NCBI GenBank assembly: GCA_964452575.1 | Contig: CAYVMN010000214.1 | Location: forward strand, 1 to 7,225 | Origin: CAYVMN01 sp964452575 | Lineage (GTDB): Bacteria; Desulfobacterota; DSM-4660; Desulfatiglandales; Desulfatiglandaceae | Direction of reading: 5' to 3' | Length of the DNA: 7,225 nucleotides | In this document: one piece after another, positions 1 through 6,075 of the stretch | Position numbering within the stretch: position 1 is the stretch's first letter | Layout of the letters: the number at the start of each line of letters is the position of its first letter | Notes under the pieces: generated by a model | The model's database searches: none | The model's input: the letters and a program-made list of their open reading frames with translations, nothing else | What the model was told of the DNA's origin: nothing | Program-made: the position numbers and the translations under genes

Positions 1-396
1 GCCCTTTGCCAGTTTGTCCAGTTGCCCCTTTATTAATCTTCCGGAACTATCCAGTTTCGATATGGACTGTCGAAGCTCCTTTTCCTTTTCTTCCAGAAGG
101 GCGACCCTTTTCTCTATCTCCTCCATGCGCACCAGACGCTCCCCTACCCGGTTGAGCCCGGCCCTTATGGACATTATGTCCTCTTTGTTTGACGTGCTAC
201 TGGTCCTAAAAAATATGAGCGCAAGAATGATCAAGATTAAGACAATGGCCCCTCCGAGAAACAGAGGTCTTTTGCGACCCGGGGGGTCGCCGTAAGGGCT
301 ACCATATCCAATGTCCTCGTTTCTACCCCCATACCCCATTTCATGGGGACCTTCGTCCACGATGTCTCCCATATCTTTGTCAAAGACCTTGTTCAT
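1..396 (-). CDS. Membrane-anchored coiled-coil protein, 3' end outside window
   Basis: An open frame reads from ATG at 396 leftward to base 1 without a stop, giving 132 residues, so the C-terminus is outside the window. A strong Shine-Dalgarno (AAAGGGGGAG) lies 4 bases upstream of the ATG. Residues 1-40 are acidic and rich in Gly and Tyr. Residues 41-43 are Arg-Lys-Arg, followed by one hydrophobic segment at about 45-63 (LFLGGAIVLILIILALIFF). The basic residues before the segment predict an N-in topology with the tail in the periplasm. Residues 70-132 are charged and heptad-like (MEEIEKRVALLEEKEKELRQ), consistent with a coiled coil. Proteins of this layout in Desulfobacterota often end in a LysM or other cell-wall-binding domain, but that part is not visible here. 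Function is not recognised. The gene is separated from the minus-strand genes upstream by more than 200 bp and probably has its own promoter. Confidence 0.8.
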   Translation of the reverse strand, partial: MNKVFDKDMGDIVDEGPHEMGYGGRNEDIGYGSPYGDPPGRKRPLFLGGAIVLILIILALIFFRTSSTSNKEDIMSIRAGLNRVGERLVRMEEIEKRVALLEEKEKELRQSISKLDSSGRLIKGQLDKLAKG

Positions 397-463
397 CTAT
401 CTCCCCCTTTCAGGCTTTTGATCCTTTTACGATTACTTCCACCAATAGGCAAGCCCTTTTTAG

Positions 464-505
464 TTGTTCGAATACCCATCTAGACAGGGACCAAATTCGA
501 ACGAA
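464..505. promoter_or_regulatory. Paired TTCGAA palindromes, possible operator
   Basis: The 8-bp sequence GTTCGAAT (466-473) is repeated in inverted orientation as ATTCGAAC (495-502), with 21 bp between. Each copy contains the palindrome TTCGAA, and the two centres are 29 bp apart, close to three helical turns. The pair lies about 70-110 bp upstream of the minus-strand start at 396, where a promoter for that gene would be expected. No convincing -35/-10 pair could be fixed here. It could be a two-site operator or chance. Confidence 0.25.
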
Positions 506-580
506 CAAAACTCAAAATACGAAAGAGATCTGCATCCGTTATTTTGGTCATTGAGAGATTGAAAAGAATCTAAGGCGCGT

Positions 581-621
581 TCATAGACTGTAGACTTGTT
601 CAGTGTTCTTGAAGTCTATGA
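581..621. repeat. 9-bp inverted repeat with competing inner stem
   Basis: TCATAGACT (581-589) is matched exactly by its reverse complement AGTCTATGA (613-621). A second, mutually exclusive pairing is possible between TAGACTT (591-597) and AAGTCTA (612-618). The element lies just downstream of the aminotransferase remnant in its reading direction. It could end minus-strand transcription, but no T-tract follows directly, so a classic intrinsic terminator is not supported. Confidence 0.35.
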
Positions 622-630
622 GAATCTCTT

Positions 631-816
631 CTATGTCAAAGCCTGGTTTAGTGCAAAACCCAATGCTTCTACTACCCTGTCCAGTTCCTCCTCCTTAACA
701 ACAAAAGGCGGCCCCAGCATGATGGCATCTCCATCTAAGCCGGCAAATCCCTTTGACTGGTATGTGATGATGCCGGAATCCATAAGGTGGCCATGGAGTA
801 TTTCAGTCTCTAGATC
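631..816 (-). pseudogene. C-terminal remnant of a class III (PLP) aminotransferase
   Basis: On the minus strand a frame open from 816 to the TAG at 633-631 encodes about 61 residues: a short lead, then HGHLMDSGIITYQSKG, a Gly/Asp stretch, AIMLGPPFVVKEEELDRVVE and a final helix. This matches the last C-terminal subdomain of class III PLP-dependent aminotransferases, with the family pattern of a Gly-Ile/Val-Ile-x-Tyr strand, a Gly-Asp turn, a (L/M)(L/A)PPF strand and an acidic EExLD helix. The PLP lysine, the large domain and any plausible start are absent. An in-frame TAA (819-817) sits inside the end of the neighbouring oxidoreductase gene, so the fragment cannot extend upstream. It is read as the relic of a full gene of about 420-450 codons, the rest removed by deletion or rearrangement at the oxidoreductase's 3' end. 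The substrate cannot be inferred from this part. Confidence 0.72.
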
Positions 817-2816
817 TTAAGTGCCTCCTCAAACCCCTCCCTTATTGCCTCGTTAAGTCTTCTGGGCTCTCTCGCGTCGCCAATGGTAATAACCTTCACT
901 CCGTCCCCTTTGACATTCCTTGTCAGGTCGTCAATAGATCGGGCGCCGACAGCCATGATGACCGTATCGGCCGGGATAGACGCCCTGCCCCTCTCCGTAT
1001 CCACCATGACCGAGCGCTCCTTTATCTCCAGGAGCCTCGTCTTGGGGCGAAGCCTTACCCCCATCATCCTCAGACTCTTGAGGAGTGACCACCGCGCGGT
1101 CCTGCCAACGTTCTCGGCCAGTCGCGGCACCAGGTCAATCACAGTGATCTCTCTCCCCGCACTGTGGAGAAGATTCATGGCGTACTGGGGATCCTCGGCC
1201 CTGTGATACATAAGGAAGGTAAAGGCATCGGAGGCCGGCGCCCCCATGGACGCTATAAAATGGGCCGTCTCGCAGCCGGTGGCATTTCCCCCAACAATTA
1301 CTACATTTTTTCCTATGTCATAGGCCCTTTCCAAAAGGACATCCCAGGCACTCACCACATGGGGCCTCTCTATGCCAGGGACATCCATATCAATGGGTCT
1401 CGACCCAGAGGCCACCACCAGGACATCTGGCCTGTTTTCCCTTATGATTTCAGGGGTTAGGGAGGTGTTGAGTCTTACCTTAACACCCGAGAGCCTCATG
1501 CGGTTCCCCATACTGTCTGTGATCCTTTGAAACTCTCCCTTTCCAGGGGGAACCTTGGCCAGGTTTACCTGACCTCCCAGTCGCCCTTCCTTCTCATAGA
1601 GGGTCACGTGATGCCCTCTGGCAGCGGCAGTCAGGGCGAATTCCATGCCCGAAGGACCTCCGCCTGCAACAATGACCTTTTTTGGTTCGTCGGCCGGGTC
1701 AACCTTGAGCTCGGCCTCCCTCCCCACCCTTGGGTTAAGGATACACGTCACCGAGTTCCCAGAGAATATGGCATCAAAACAGCCCTGATTGCAGGCAATG
1801 CAGGGCACGATCTCCTCCATCCTTCCTTCCTTGACCTTATTGGGGAGTTCCGGGTCTGTCAGCAGGGGCCTTCCCCAGCAAACCATATCACATGCCCCGG
1901 ATCGCAGGGCCTTCTCCGCTACGAAAGGGTCGCCCAGACGATTGGAGGCAAATACCGGGACGCTCACCTTTTCCTTGACCCCTCTTGCCAGATATACGTA
2001 CGCCCCAGGAGGCACATTGGTGGTGAGCTGCGGTACGTGGGTCTCATGCCAGCCGCCGGTCACATTTATGGCATCAATCCCGGCCTTCACCGCCTCAGAA
2101 GCAAACTGAGAGGCCTCCTGGTTTCTATTCCCCCCCTCCATGAAGTCATTTCCGGCGATCCTGATGCCCAGCGCCACCCCACCACCCACTGACTCCCTGA
2201 CCTTTTGAACCACCTCAATCCCGAAGCGCATCCTGTTCTCCATGCTGCCACCATATTCATCGGTCCGCTTATTGGTGATGGGGGAGAGAAACTCACTCAA
2301 AAGATAGCCGGTGCATGCAAGGATCTCCACATAATCGAATCCCGCCTCCTTCGCCCGCCATGCCGCCCTTCCAAAGGCATCCCTTGTCTCTTCGATATCG
2401 TCCTTGGTCATCTCGCGTGGGGTCTCACGGGTCAGTCTGCTGGGGATCGCAGACGGGGCTATAGGGGTCATTCCACTCAAAAAAGAAAATGAATAGCGGC
2501 CGGCATGGAAGAGCTGTGTCCCAAGCGTGGCATCTGTCTCGTCTCGGAGTTCCTGCAAGAAGTCCTTTATGGACTGGACATTTTTGTCGTCAAAGAGCCC
2601 GGGCATAAACGGGGCGCTGCCCACCCTGTCAATGGCAAGGGGTCCGACGGTCATCAGGCCCACCCCCCCTCTCGCCCTCTCCCTGTAAAATGCCCTGTAT
2701 CTCTCGTTGAAGGAATAGTCCGTCGTATAGGCCAGACCCATGGAGGGCATCACAATCCGATTTTTTATCCTGATCTTATTGATGGTTATAGGCTCAAACA
2801 GCTTTTTAAAGTCCAT
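810..2816 (-). CDS. NADH:flavin oxidoreductase, 2,4-dienoyl-CoA / enoate reductase type (OYE + 4Fe-4S + FAD/NAD domains)
   Basis: This complete 668-residue enzyme has the size and order of bacterial 2,4-dienoyl-CoA reductase (FadH) and clostridial enoate reductases. Residues 1 to about 335 form the FMN-binding Old Yellow Enzyme barrel. Tyr171 (in CTGYLLSEFLSP) and His257 (in TGGWHETHVP) fall where FadH has its catalytic Tyr and His. Cys339, 342, 346 and 358 form the C-x2-C-x3-C-x11-C 4Fe-4S site, with the same spacing as in FadH. Residues 381-394 (VIVAGGGPSGMEFA) start the FAD fold, and 505-520 (VVIVGGNATGCETAHF) the nested NAD(P)H fold. That fold carries an insertion at about 522-555. The C-terminal GDARE (646-650) is part of the FAD site. 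Such enzymes pass hydride from NAD(P)H through FAD, 4Fe-4S and FMN to an activated C=C bond in the cytoplasm; the true substrate is unknown here. GGAGG stands 6 bases before the ATG. The gene follows the small 72-residue gene in the same direction and is probably co-transcribed with it. No key residue is missing. Confidence 0.93.
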   Translation of the reverse strand: MDFKKLFEPITINKIRIKNRIVMPSMGLAYTTDYSFNERYRAFYRERARGGVGLMTVGPLAIDRVGSAPFMPGLFDDKNVQSIKDFLQELRDETDATLGTQLFHAGRYSFSFLSGMTPIAPSAIPSRLTRETPREMTKDDIEETRDAFGRAAWRAKEAGFDYVEILACTGYLLSEFLSPITNKRTDEYGGSMENRMRFGIEVVQKVRESVGGGVALGIRIAGNDFMEGGNRNQEASQFASEAVKAGIDAINVTGGWHETHVPQLTTNVPPGAYVYLARGVKEKVSVPVFASNRLGDPFVAEKALRSGACDMVCWGRPLLTDPELPNKVKEGRMEEIVPCIACNQGCFDAIFSGNSVTCILNPRVGREAELKVDPADEPKKVIVAGGGPSGMEFALTAAARGHHVTLYEKEGRLGGQVNLAKVPPGKGEFQRITDSMGNRMRLSGVKVRLNTSLTPEIIRENRPDVLVVASGSRPIDMDVPGIERPHVVSAWDVLLERAYDIGKNVVIVGGNATGCETAHFIASMGAPASDAFTFLMYHRAEDPQYAMNLLHSAGREITVIDLVPRLAENVGRTARWSLLKSLRMMGVRLRPKTRLLEIKERSVMVDTERGRASIPADTVIMAVGARSIDDLTRNVKGDGVKVITIGDAREPRRLNEAIREGFEEALKI

Positions 2817-2894
2817 TTTGTTCCTCCGCTTTTGCTGCTCAGAAGCCCATAGTCAATTTCCGGCCTCTTCTCGGTAAGACTTTGAAAAGGGCTC

Positions 2895-3113
2895 CTAAAG
2901 ATCAGGAACCCCCATTTCTCTCAGTACCTCGTCGCGCTCCGCGCTATCCATGTACCCCAATTCAACCAATATCTCACCAATGAGCCTTCGCTTCCGAGTC
3001 GCAATCTCCTCCCTTACCTGGAGCTTCATTGCCTCAATAAGCTGCTCCGTCGTAATATACCCTTTCTCTGTCGCCACAAACCCGAAACGTTTTCTTATCT
3101 CTCCGGTTGTCAC
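2895..3113 (-). CDS. Small helical protein of unknown function (72 aa), GTG start
   Basis: The start is GTG (3113-3111), supported by a strong AGGAGGT five bases upstream; the ATG a little further upstream is in another frame. The 72-residue product is soluble and predicted mostly helical, with no signal peptide, membrane segment or cysteine. It contains the phrases GYITTEQLIEAMKLQ (18-32) and LIGEILVELGYM (44-55). The pattern Gly-(x)-Ile-Leu-(x)-Glu-Leu-Gly-Tyr-Met followed by an acidic helix resembles the repeated helical units of the N-terminal domain of type II secretion ATPases (MshEN/GspE-N family), some of which bind cyclic-di-GMP. The stand-alone protein is far shorter than those ATPases and the likeness is only motif-level. 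Similar small orphan proteins are, from memory, common in Desulfobacterota. It lies 78 bp upstream of the oxidoreductase on the same strand, so a shared transcript is likely. Function is not known. Confidence 0.72.
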   Translation of the reverse strand: MTTGEIRKRFGFVATEKGYITTEQLIEAMKLQVREEIATRKRRLIGEILVELGYMDSAERDEVLREMGVPDL

Positions 3114-3331
3114 CTTGACCTCCTGTTCCTGTCATGTTCTCTTGATGTTCCTGTTCCAGATCCATCTGCGTTCACCCATCGGTCCTACTCGCCTACGGAT
3201 CCAGGCCTTTCCCCCCACCAGCCCTTCAGCTCCACAGTGCCAAAACAAGATGACCCAAATGGACCGGATTGAGGAAAATGGCACGCAGAGACTACCACAC
3301 GATAACTGTAAAAGCAAACTCGTGTAGGATT

Positions 3332-3352
3332 CCCAAGCGTCAGACTCTTGGG
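3332..3352. promoter_or_regulatory. 21-bp near-perfect dyad, operator or terminator candidate
   Basis: Arms CCCAAGCGTC and GACTCTTGGG flank a central A, with 9 of 10 arm positions complementary. The element lies in the divergent intergenic region, about 220 bp from the start of the minus-strand small gene and 197 bp from the plus-strand ATG, and about 50 bp upstream of the rightward -35 candidate. This placement fits the binding site of a dimeric regulator. On the plus strand it is followed by GTTTTACCTT, so it could also be a weak terminator of a lost upstream gene. Confidence 0.4.
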
Positions 3353-3400
3353 GTTTTACCTTACCTAACATAGCAGGGACAAGGAATTGGTGAATTAGGG

Positions 3401-3429
3401 TTCACATTTGAAAATGACCTTGATAGTAT
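3401..3429 (+). promoter_or_regulatory. Candidate sigma-70-like promoter for the ASKHA-SerK-SerB operon
   Basis: TTCACA (3401-3406) and TAGTAT (3424-3429) are separated by exactly 17 bp. They match the -35 consensus at 5 of 6 positions and the -10 consensus at 4 of 6. Transcription would begin near 3436, giving a leader of about 110 bases before the ATG at 3549. This is a consensus match only. Confidence 0.33.
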
Positions 3430-3548
3430 CGACCTGTTCCCGTAAAATCCTGACTGCTAAAGGGATTCATGCACTTTGAAGGTCAAAGAGGGGCCCTGTG
3501 CATTATTCGCAGCAGGGGAACCACATGGGATAGGCTGAAACTGGTGTT

Positions 3549-5120
3549 ATGGAAAAGACACTTCCGATCAAACCTTGGATAGTCAAGATATCTCCCAATA
3601 TCATCCCACCGAGTCTCAAAGATAACACGGCCGATGTGGACCGCCTGATCAAGGCAATCAAAAAGATCCTGAACCCTGAAGGGATAAGCATCGATTTTTC
3701 TCTGGTAAGGCGCCTGCCCGGAATCCTCAGGAGGCATGCCTATGGTGTAGAGGCCGTCCTCTTTCGGGACCAAAGCCACTGGAGCCTGATCGACGTCATG
3801 CCCTCCAGGCATAAAGAGGGCCTATACGGCCTTGCCGTAGACCTGGGGACTTCTACGGTGGTAGTCCAGCTTGTGGACCTATCCACCCGGGAGCCCATGG
3901 ATGAAACATCCTTTCACAATCCCCAGATGGAGGTGGGGACAGACATACTTACCAGGATTCATTTCGCAGACCAAGAGGGCGGCCTGGAGAAGTTGCAGGG
4001 GGTATTGATAGATAGGCTCAACCAAGAAATAGAGGGACTGGCCCAAAGGAATCGCCTGAAAACCGATTCTATTATGGGGATGGCTGCAGCTGGAAATACT
4101 ACCATGACTCATCTCTTCCTGGGCCTCGATACCCACTGGATATGTCGTGAACCCTATATCCCTGTCCTGAACAGATCAGAGCTGATTAGATCAGCAGAAC
4201 TTGGCATTGGGATCAACCCAGGGGCGCCCATTTTGGTCTTTCCCAATGTCGGAAGCTACTTCGGCGGTGACCTTATAGCAGGGATCCTGGCATCGGGAAT
4301 GACGCACCAAGATGAACTCTCTGTCCTGGTGGATGTAGGCACCAATGCCGAGGTGGTGATTGGAAACAGTGACTGGCTCGTGGCCTGCGCAGGTGCAGCA
4401 GGACCAGCACTGGAGGGTGGCGTCGCCACCATGGGGATGATGGCCGGTCCAGGGGTCATTGACAAGGTAACCATAGATCCCGGCACCCGCGAATTCAAGA
4501 CAAGGACCATCGATAACCAGAGGCCGGTCGGCCTATGCGGCTCAGGTCTGATAGACCTGGTCGCGCAGCTCTATCTTGCCGGGATGATTGATCTGAGAGG
4601 AAAATATGTGGCCAGGAGATGCGGAGACCGCCTGACAGAAATCAACGGCATCAACCAGCTAATAGTCGTCCCATCTGAAGACTCGCGAACCGGCAGTCCC
4701 CTGACCTTGAGCCAGACCGACATAGACGGGCTCATCCGATCTAAGGCCGCCATGTACACCATACTTACTACCATAAGCAACACTGTCAATGTTCCCCTCA
4801 GCGAAATCAGCCGGTTTTACGTGGGAGGGACCTTCGGGTCCTATATAGACCCGCGCTCGGCCATTGCCATTGGCATGATGCCTGATCTCCCGTTGGAGAG
4901 CTACGTACCCTTGGGAAACACCTCCCTTAAAGGGGCAAGCATGGCCCTGCGGTCGCAGCAGGCCCGTGATGAGATCTTTCGGATCCGCGATCAGATAACC
5001 TACATCGAACTCAACGTGAACCAGGAATTTATGAACCTTTTCAGTGCAGCGAAATTTATCCCCCACACCGATCGGGCCCTCTTTCCTTCGGTCAGGCCTT
5101 ACAGGGGACAGGGTGAGTAA
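3549..5120 (+). CDS. ASKHA-fold ATPase of the corrinoid-activator (RACo/DUF4445) family, lacking the ferredoxin domain
   Basis: The 523-residue product matches the ATPase part of RACo, the reductive activator of corrinoid proteins, which uses ATP to return inactive Co(II) corrinoid to Co(I). Residues 1-90 correspond to the linker end and middle domain (IPPSLKDNTADVDRLIKAIK is typical). The ASKHA fold begins at about 92. It contains phosphate-loop 1 AVDLGTSTVVVQLVDL (96-111), AGNTTMTHLFLGL (181-193), loop 2 LVDVGTNAEVVIG (260-272), CAGAAGPALEGG (280-291), LCGSGLID (329-336) and YVGGTFGSYIDPRSAIAIG (424-442), and it ends with the family's IPHTD...LFPSV. Usual members have about 100 more N-terminal residues carrying a 2Fe-2S cluster; these are missing. 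An in-frame TAG five codons before the ATG excludes an in-frame extension. No clear ribosome binding site precedes the ATG. The C-terminus has no extra Fe-S motif as in archaeal RamA. It leads a probable operon, 54 bp before the SerK-like gene. An intact ATPase with another electron donor, or a non-corrinoid role, are both possible. Confidence 0.88.
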   Translation: MEKTLPIKPWIVKISPNIIPPSLKDNTADVDRLIKAIKKILNPEGISIDFSLVRRLPGILRRHAYGVEAVLFRDQSHWSLIDVMPSRHKEGLYGLAVDLGTSTVVVQLVDLSTREPMDETSFHNPQMEVGTDILTRIHFADQEGGLEKLQGVLIDRLNQEIEGLAQRNRLKTDSIMGMAAAGNTTMTHLFLGLDTHWICREPYIPVLNRSELIRSAELGIGINPGAPILVFPNVGSYFGGDLIAGILASGMTHQDELSVLVDVGTNAEVVIGNSDWLVACAGAAGPALEGGVATMGMMAGPGVIDKVTIDPGTREFKTRTIDNQRPVGLCGSGLIDLVAQLYLAGMIDLRGKYVARRCGDRLTEINGINQLIVVPSEDSRTGSPLTLSQTDIDGLIRSKAAMYTILTTISNTVNVPLSEISRFYVGGTFGSYIDPRSAIAIGMMPDLPLESYVPLGNTSLKGASMALRSQQARDEIFRIRDQITYIELNVNQEFMNLFSAAKFIPHTDRALFPSVRPYRGQGE

Positions 5121-5174
5121 AGAGTGGATGCTTGGACAACCTCAGGGCTTGGTTCCGGGTTCGGATCCTAAGAC

Positions 5175-6053
5175 ATGTTCTGCATAGAGACTGAGACCCT
5201 CAAATTGAGACTTCAGGTTATCAGGGTGGACTCTCTACTTGAGCACGAAGGAATCCTTCCACATGTGGCAGATAAGCTGCTCCTGGAGTTCAAGAATTGG
5301 GCGAACCTGCAAGACCCGGTAATTGTTGATGAGAATAATATCGTCCTGGACGGGAACCACCGGACATACGTGTTCAAGAAATTGGGGGTTCGATATATTC
5401 CTGTCTGCAAGATCGACTATTTCAGCAAGGCCGTACGTCTTAGGTACTGGTTTAGGTTGTTAGGGGATGTCAGTGAGCTTGGGCCCCTGAAGCAGACCAT
5501 TGAGGAAATGGGCGGACATCTCCGTCAGGTAACTGGCAAGGAATCGCTTGTCAGACAAATGGCACGAAACCCTTTGGCATGTGGAATCCAGCAAGGCAAC
5601 TTCTACGCCCTCATAATCTTTCCTGAAGCAGCAGTCAGTGATGTAGTAGGGGCCTATGAGGCCTTGAAAGAGATCCAAGACAAATGGATGCAGCAAGACA
5701 TAAAGCTGAGTTATATTCCGTGCCAGTCAATGCATGACCCAGACTTCTGCAGCAGGCTCAAAGAGAGCAACTTGGTCATTTGGACTCCTCAGATAACCAA
5801 AGAAATGGTTGTGGATGCGGCAAAAAGAAAGAGGATATTTGCACCCAAGACCACCCGGCACCTGATAGCAGCACGACCCCTGAATGTAAATGCCCCAATC
5901 CGCTGGTTCAAGGAAGATGTCTCTCTAAAGGAAATTGATGAGAGGTTTTCAGGATTCCTTCAACAAAAGGGCGTAAGGAGATTCGGGCCGGGACAGGTTA
6001 TAGACGGTAGATATTATGAAGAGGAATTGTTTGTCTTCTATGAAAGACGTTAA
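5175..6053 (+). CDS. SerK-like free L-serine kinase (ParB/sulfiredoxin fold)
   Basis: An in-frame TAA at 5169-5171 fixes ATG 5175 as the first possible start; the ribosome site is weak. Residues about 10-85 form a ParB/sulfiredoxin-type domain with the signature DGNHR (59-63) and a following KKLGV...VCKIDYF. Glu25 (in LLEHEG) lies where archaeal SerK has its catalytic Glu. Further on, FAPKTTRH (222-229) corresponds to the FxPKTTRH segment near the C-terminus of Thermococcus SerK. That combination separates SerK proteins from true ParB and other ParB-like nucleases. SerK phosphorylates free L-serine to O-phosphoserine (with ADP as donor in Thermococcus) for cysteine synthesis; the staphylococcal SbnI is a related serine kinase. 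The protein (292 residues) appears longer than archaeal SerK, with an extra tail after about 245 including GPGQVIDGRYYEEELFVFYE. It is cytosolic. The next gene, a SerB homologue, begins 22 bp downstream, which supports a phosphoserine role. Enzyme activity and phosphate donor are inferred, not shown. Confidence 0.75.
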   Translation: MFCIETETLKLRLQVIRVDSLLEHEGILPHVADKLLLEFKNWANLQDPVIVDENNIVLDGNHRTYVFKKLGVRYIPVCKIDYFSKAVRLRYWFRLLGDVSELGPLKQTIEEMGGHLRQVTGKESLVRQMARNPLACGIQQGNFYALIIFPEAAVSDVVGAYEALKEIQDKWMQQDIKLSYIPCQSMHDPDFCSRLKESNLVIWTPQITKEMVVDAAKRKRIFAPKTTRHLIAARPLNVNAPIRWFKEDVSLKEIDERFSGFLQQKGVRRFGPGQVIDGRYYEEELFVFYERR

Positions 6054-6075
6054 TGTTACTATTCAGAGGGTTTAG

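Larger units (their letters stand above)
3114..3548. other. Divergent intergenic region, no gene seen
   Basis: These 435 bp separate the minus-strand small gene from the plus-strand ASKHA gene. Frames on both strands are short or lack credible composition. I looked in all three plus frames just upstream of 3549 for the Cys-rich 2Fe-2S motif expected in this protein family and found none, nor a recognisable decayed version. The region holds the dyad at 3332-3352 and a promoter candidate at 3401-3429, listed separately. No riboswitch or tRNA pattern was recognised. Confidence 0.6.

Noticed and set aside
596..820. Plus-strand frame of 74 codons
   Set aside because: It is the antisense of the aminotransferase remnant; the Ser-rich composition is typical of a shadow, whereas the minus-strand reading gives a recognisable family pattern.
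1527..2192. Plus-strand open frame of 221 codons
   Set aside because: It lies wholly antisense to the oxidoreductase, which has family motifs over its full length. The plus frame has no recognisable domain.
3132..3371. Minus-strand frame of 79 codons upstream of the small GTG-started gene
   Set aside because: Its composition is rich in Trp, Arg and Gly with no domain, it crosses the dyad element, and no ribosome site was seen. Judged chance.
3430..3548. Possible cobalamin riboswitch before the corrinoid-activator-type gene
   Set aside because: The conserved B12-box-type sequence was not recognised and the leader is only about 110 bases, too short for a full element.
3469..3582. Short plus-strand frame from ATG 3469, about 37 codons, overlapping the ASKHA start
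   Set aside because: It has no ferredoxin-like cysteine spacing and no family resemblance, and it overlaps the real gene in another frame.
4659..5066. Minus-strand frame of 135 codons inside the ASKHA gene
   Set aside because: It is antisense to a region with clear ASKHA motifs; there is no domain of its own.
5175..6053. Reading the SerK-like gene as a chromosome-partitioning ParB or ParB nuclease
   Set aside because: There is no helix-turn-helix region after the N-domain, and the FAPKTTRH segment and catalytic-type Glu fit SerK instead.
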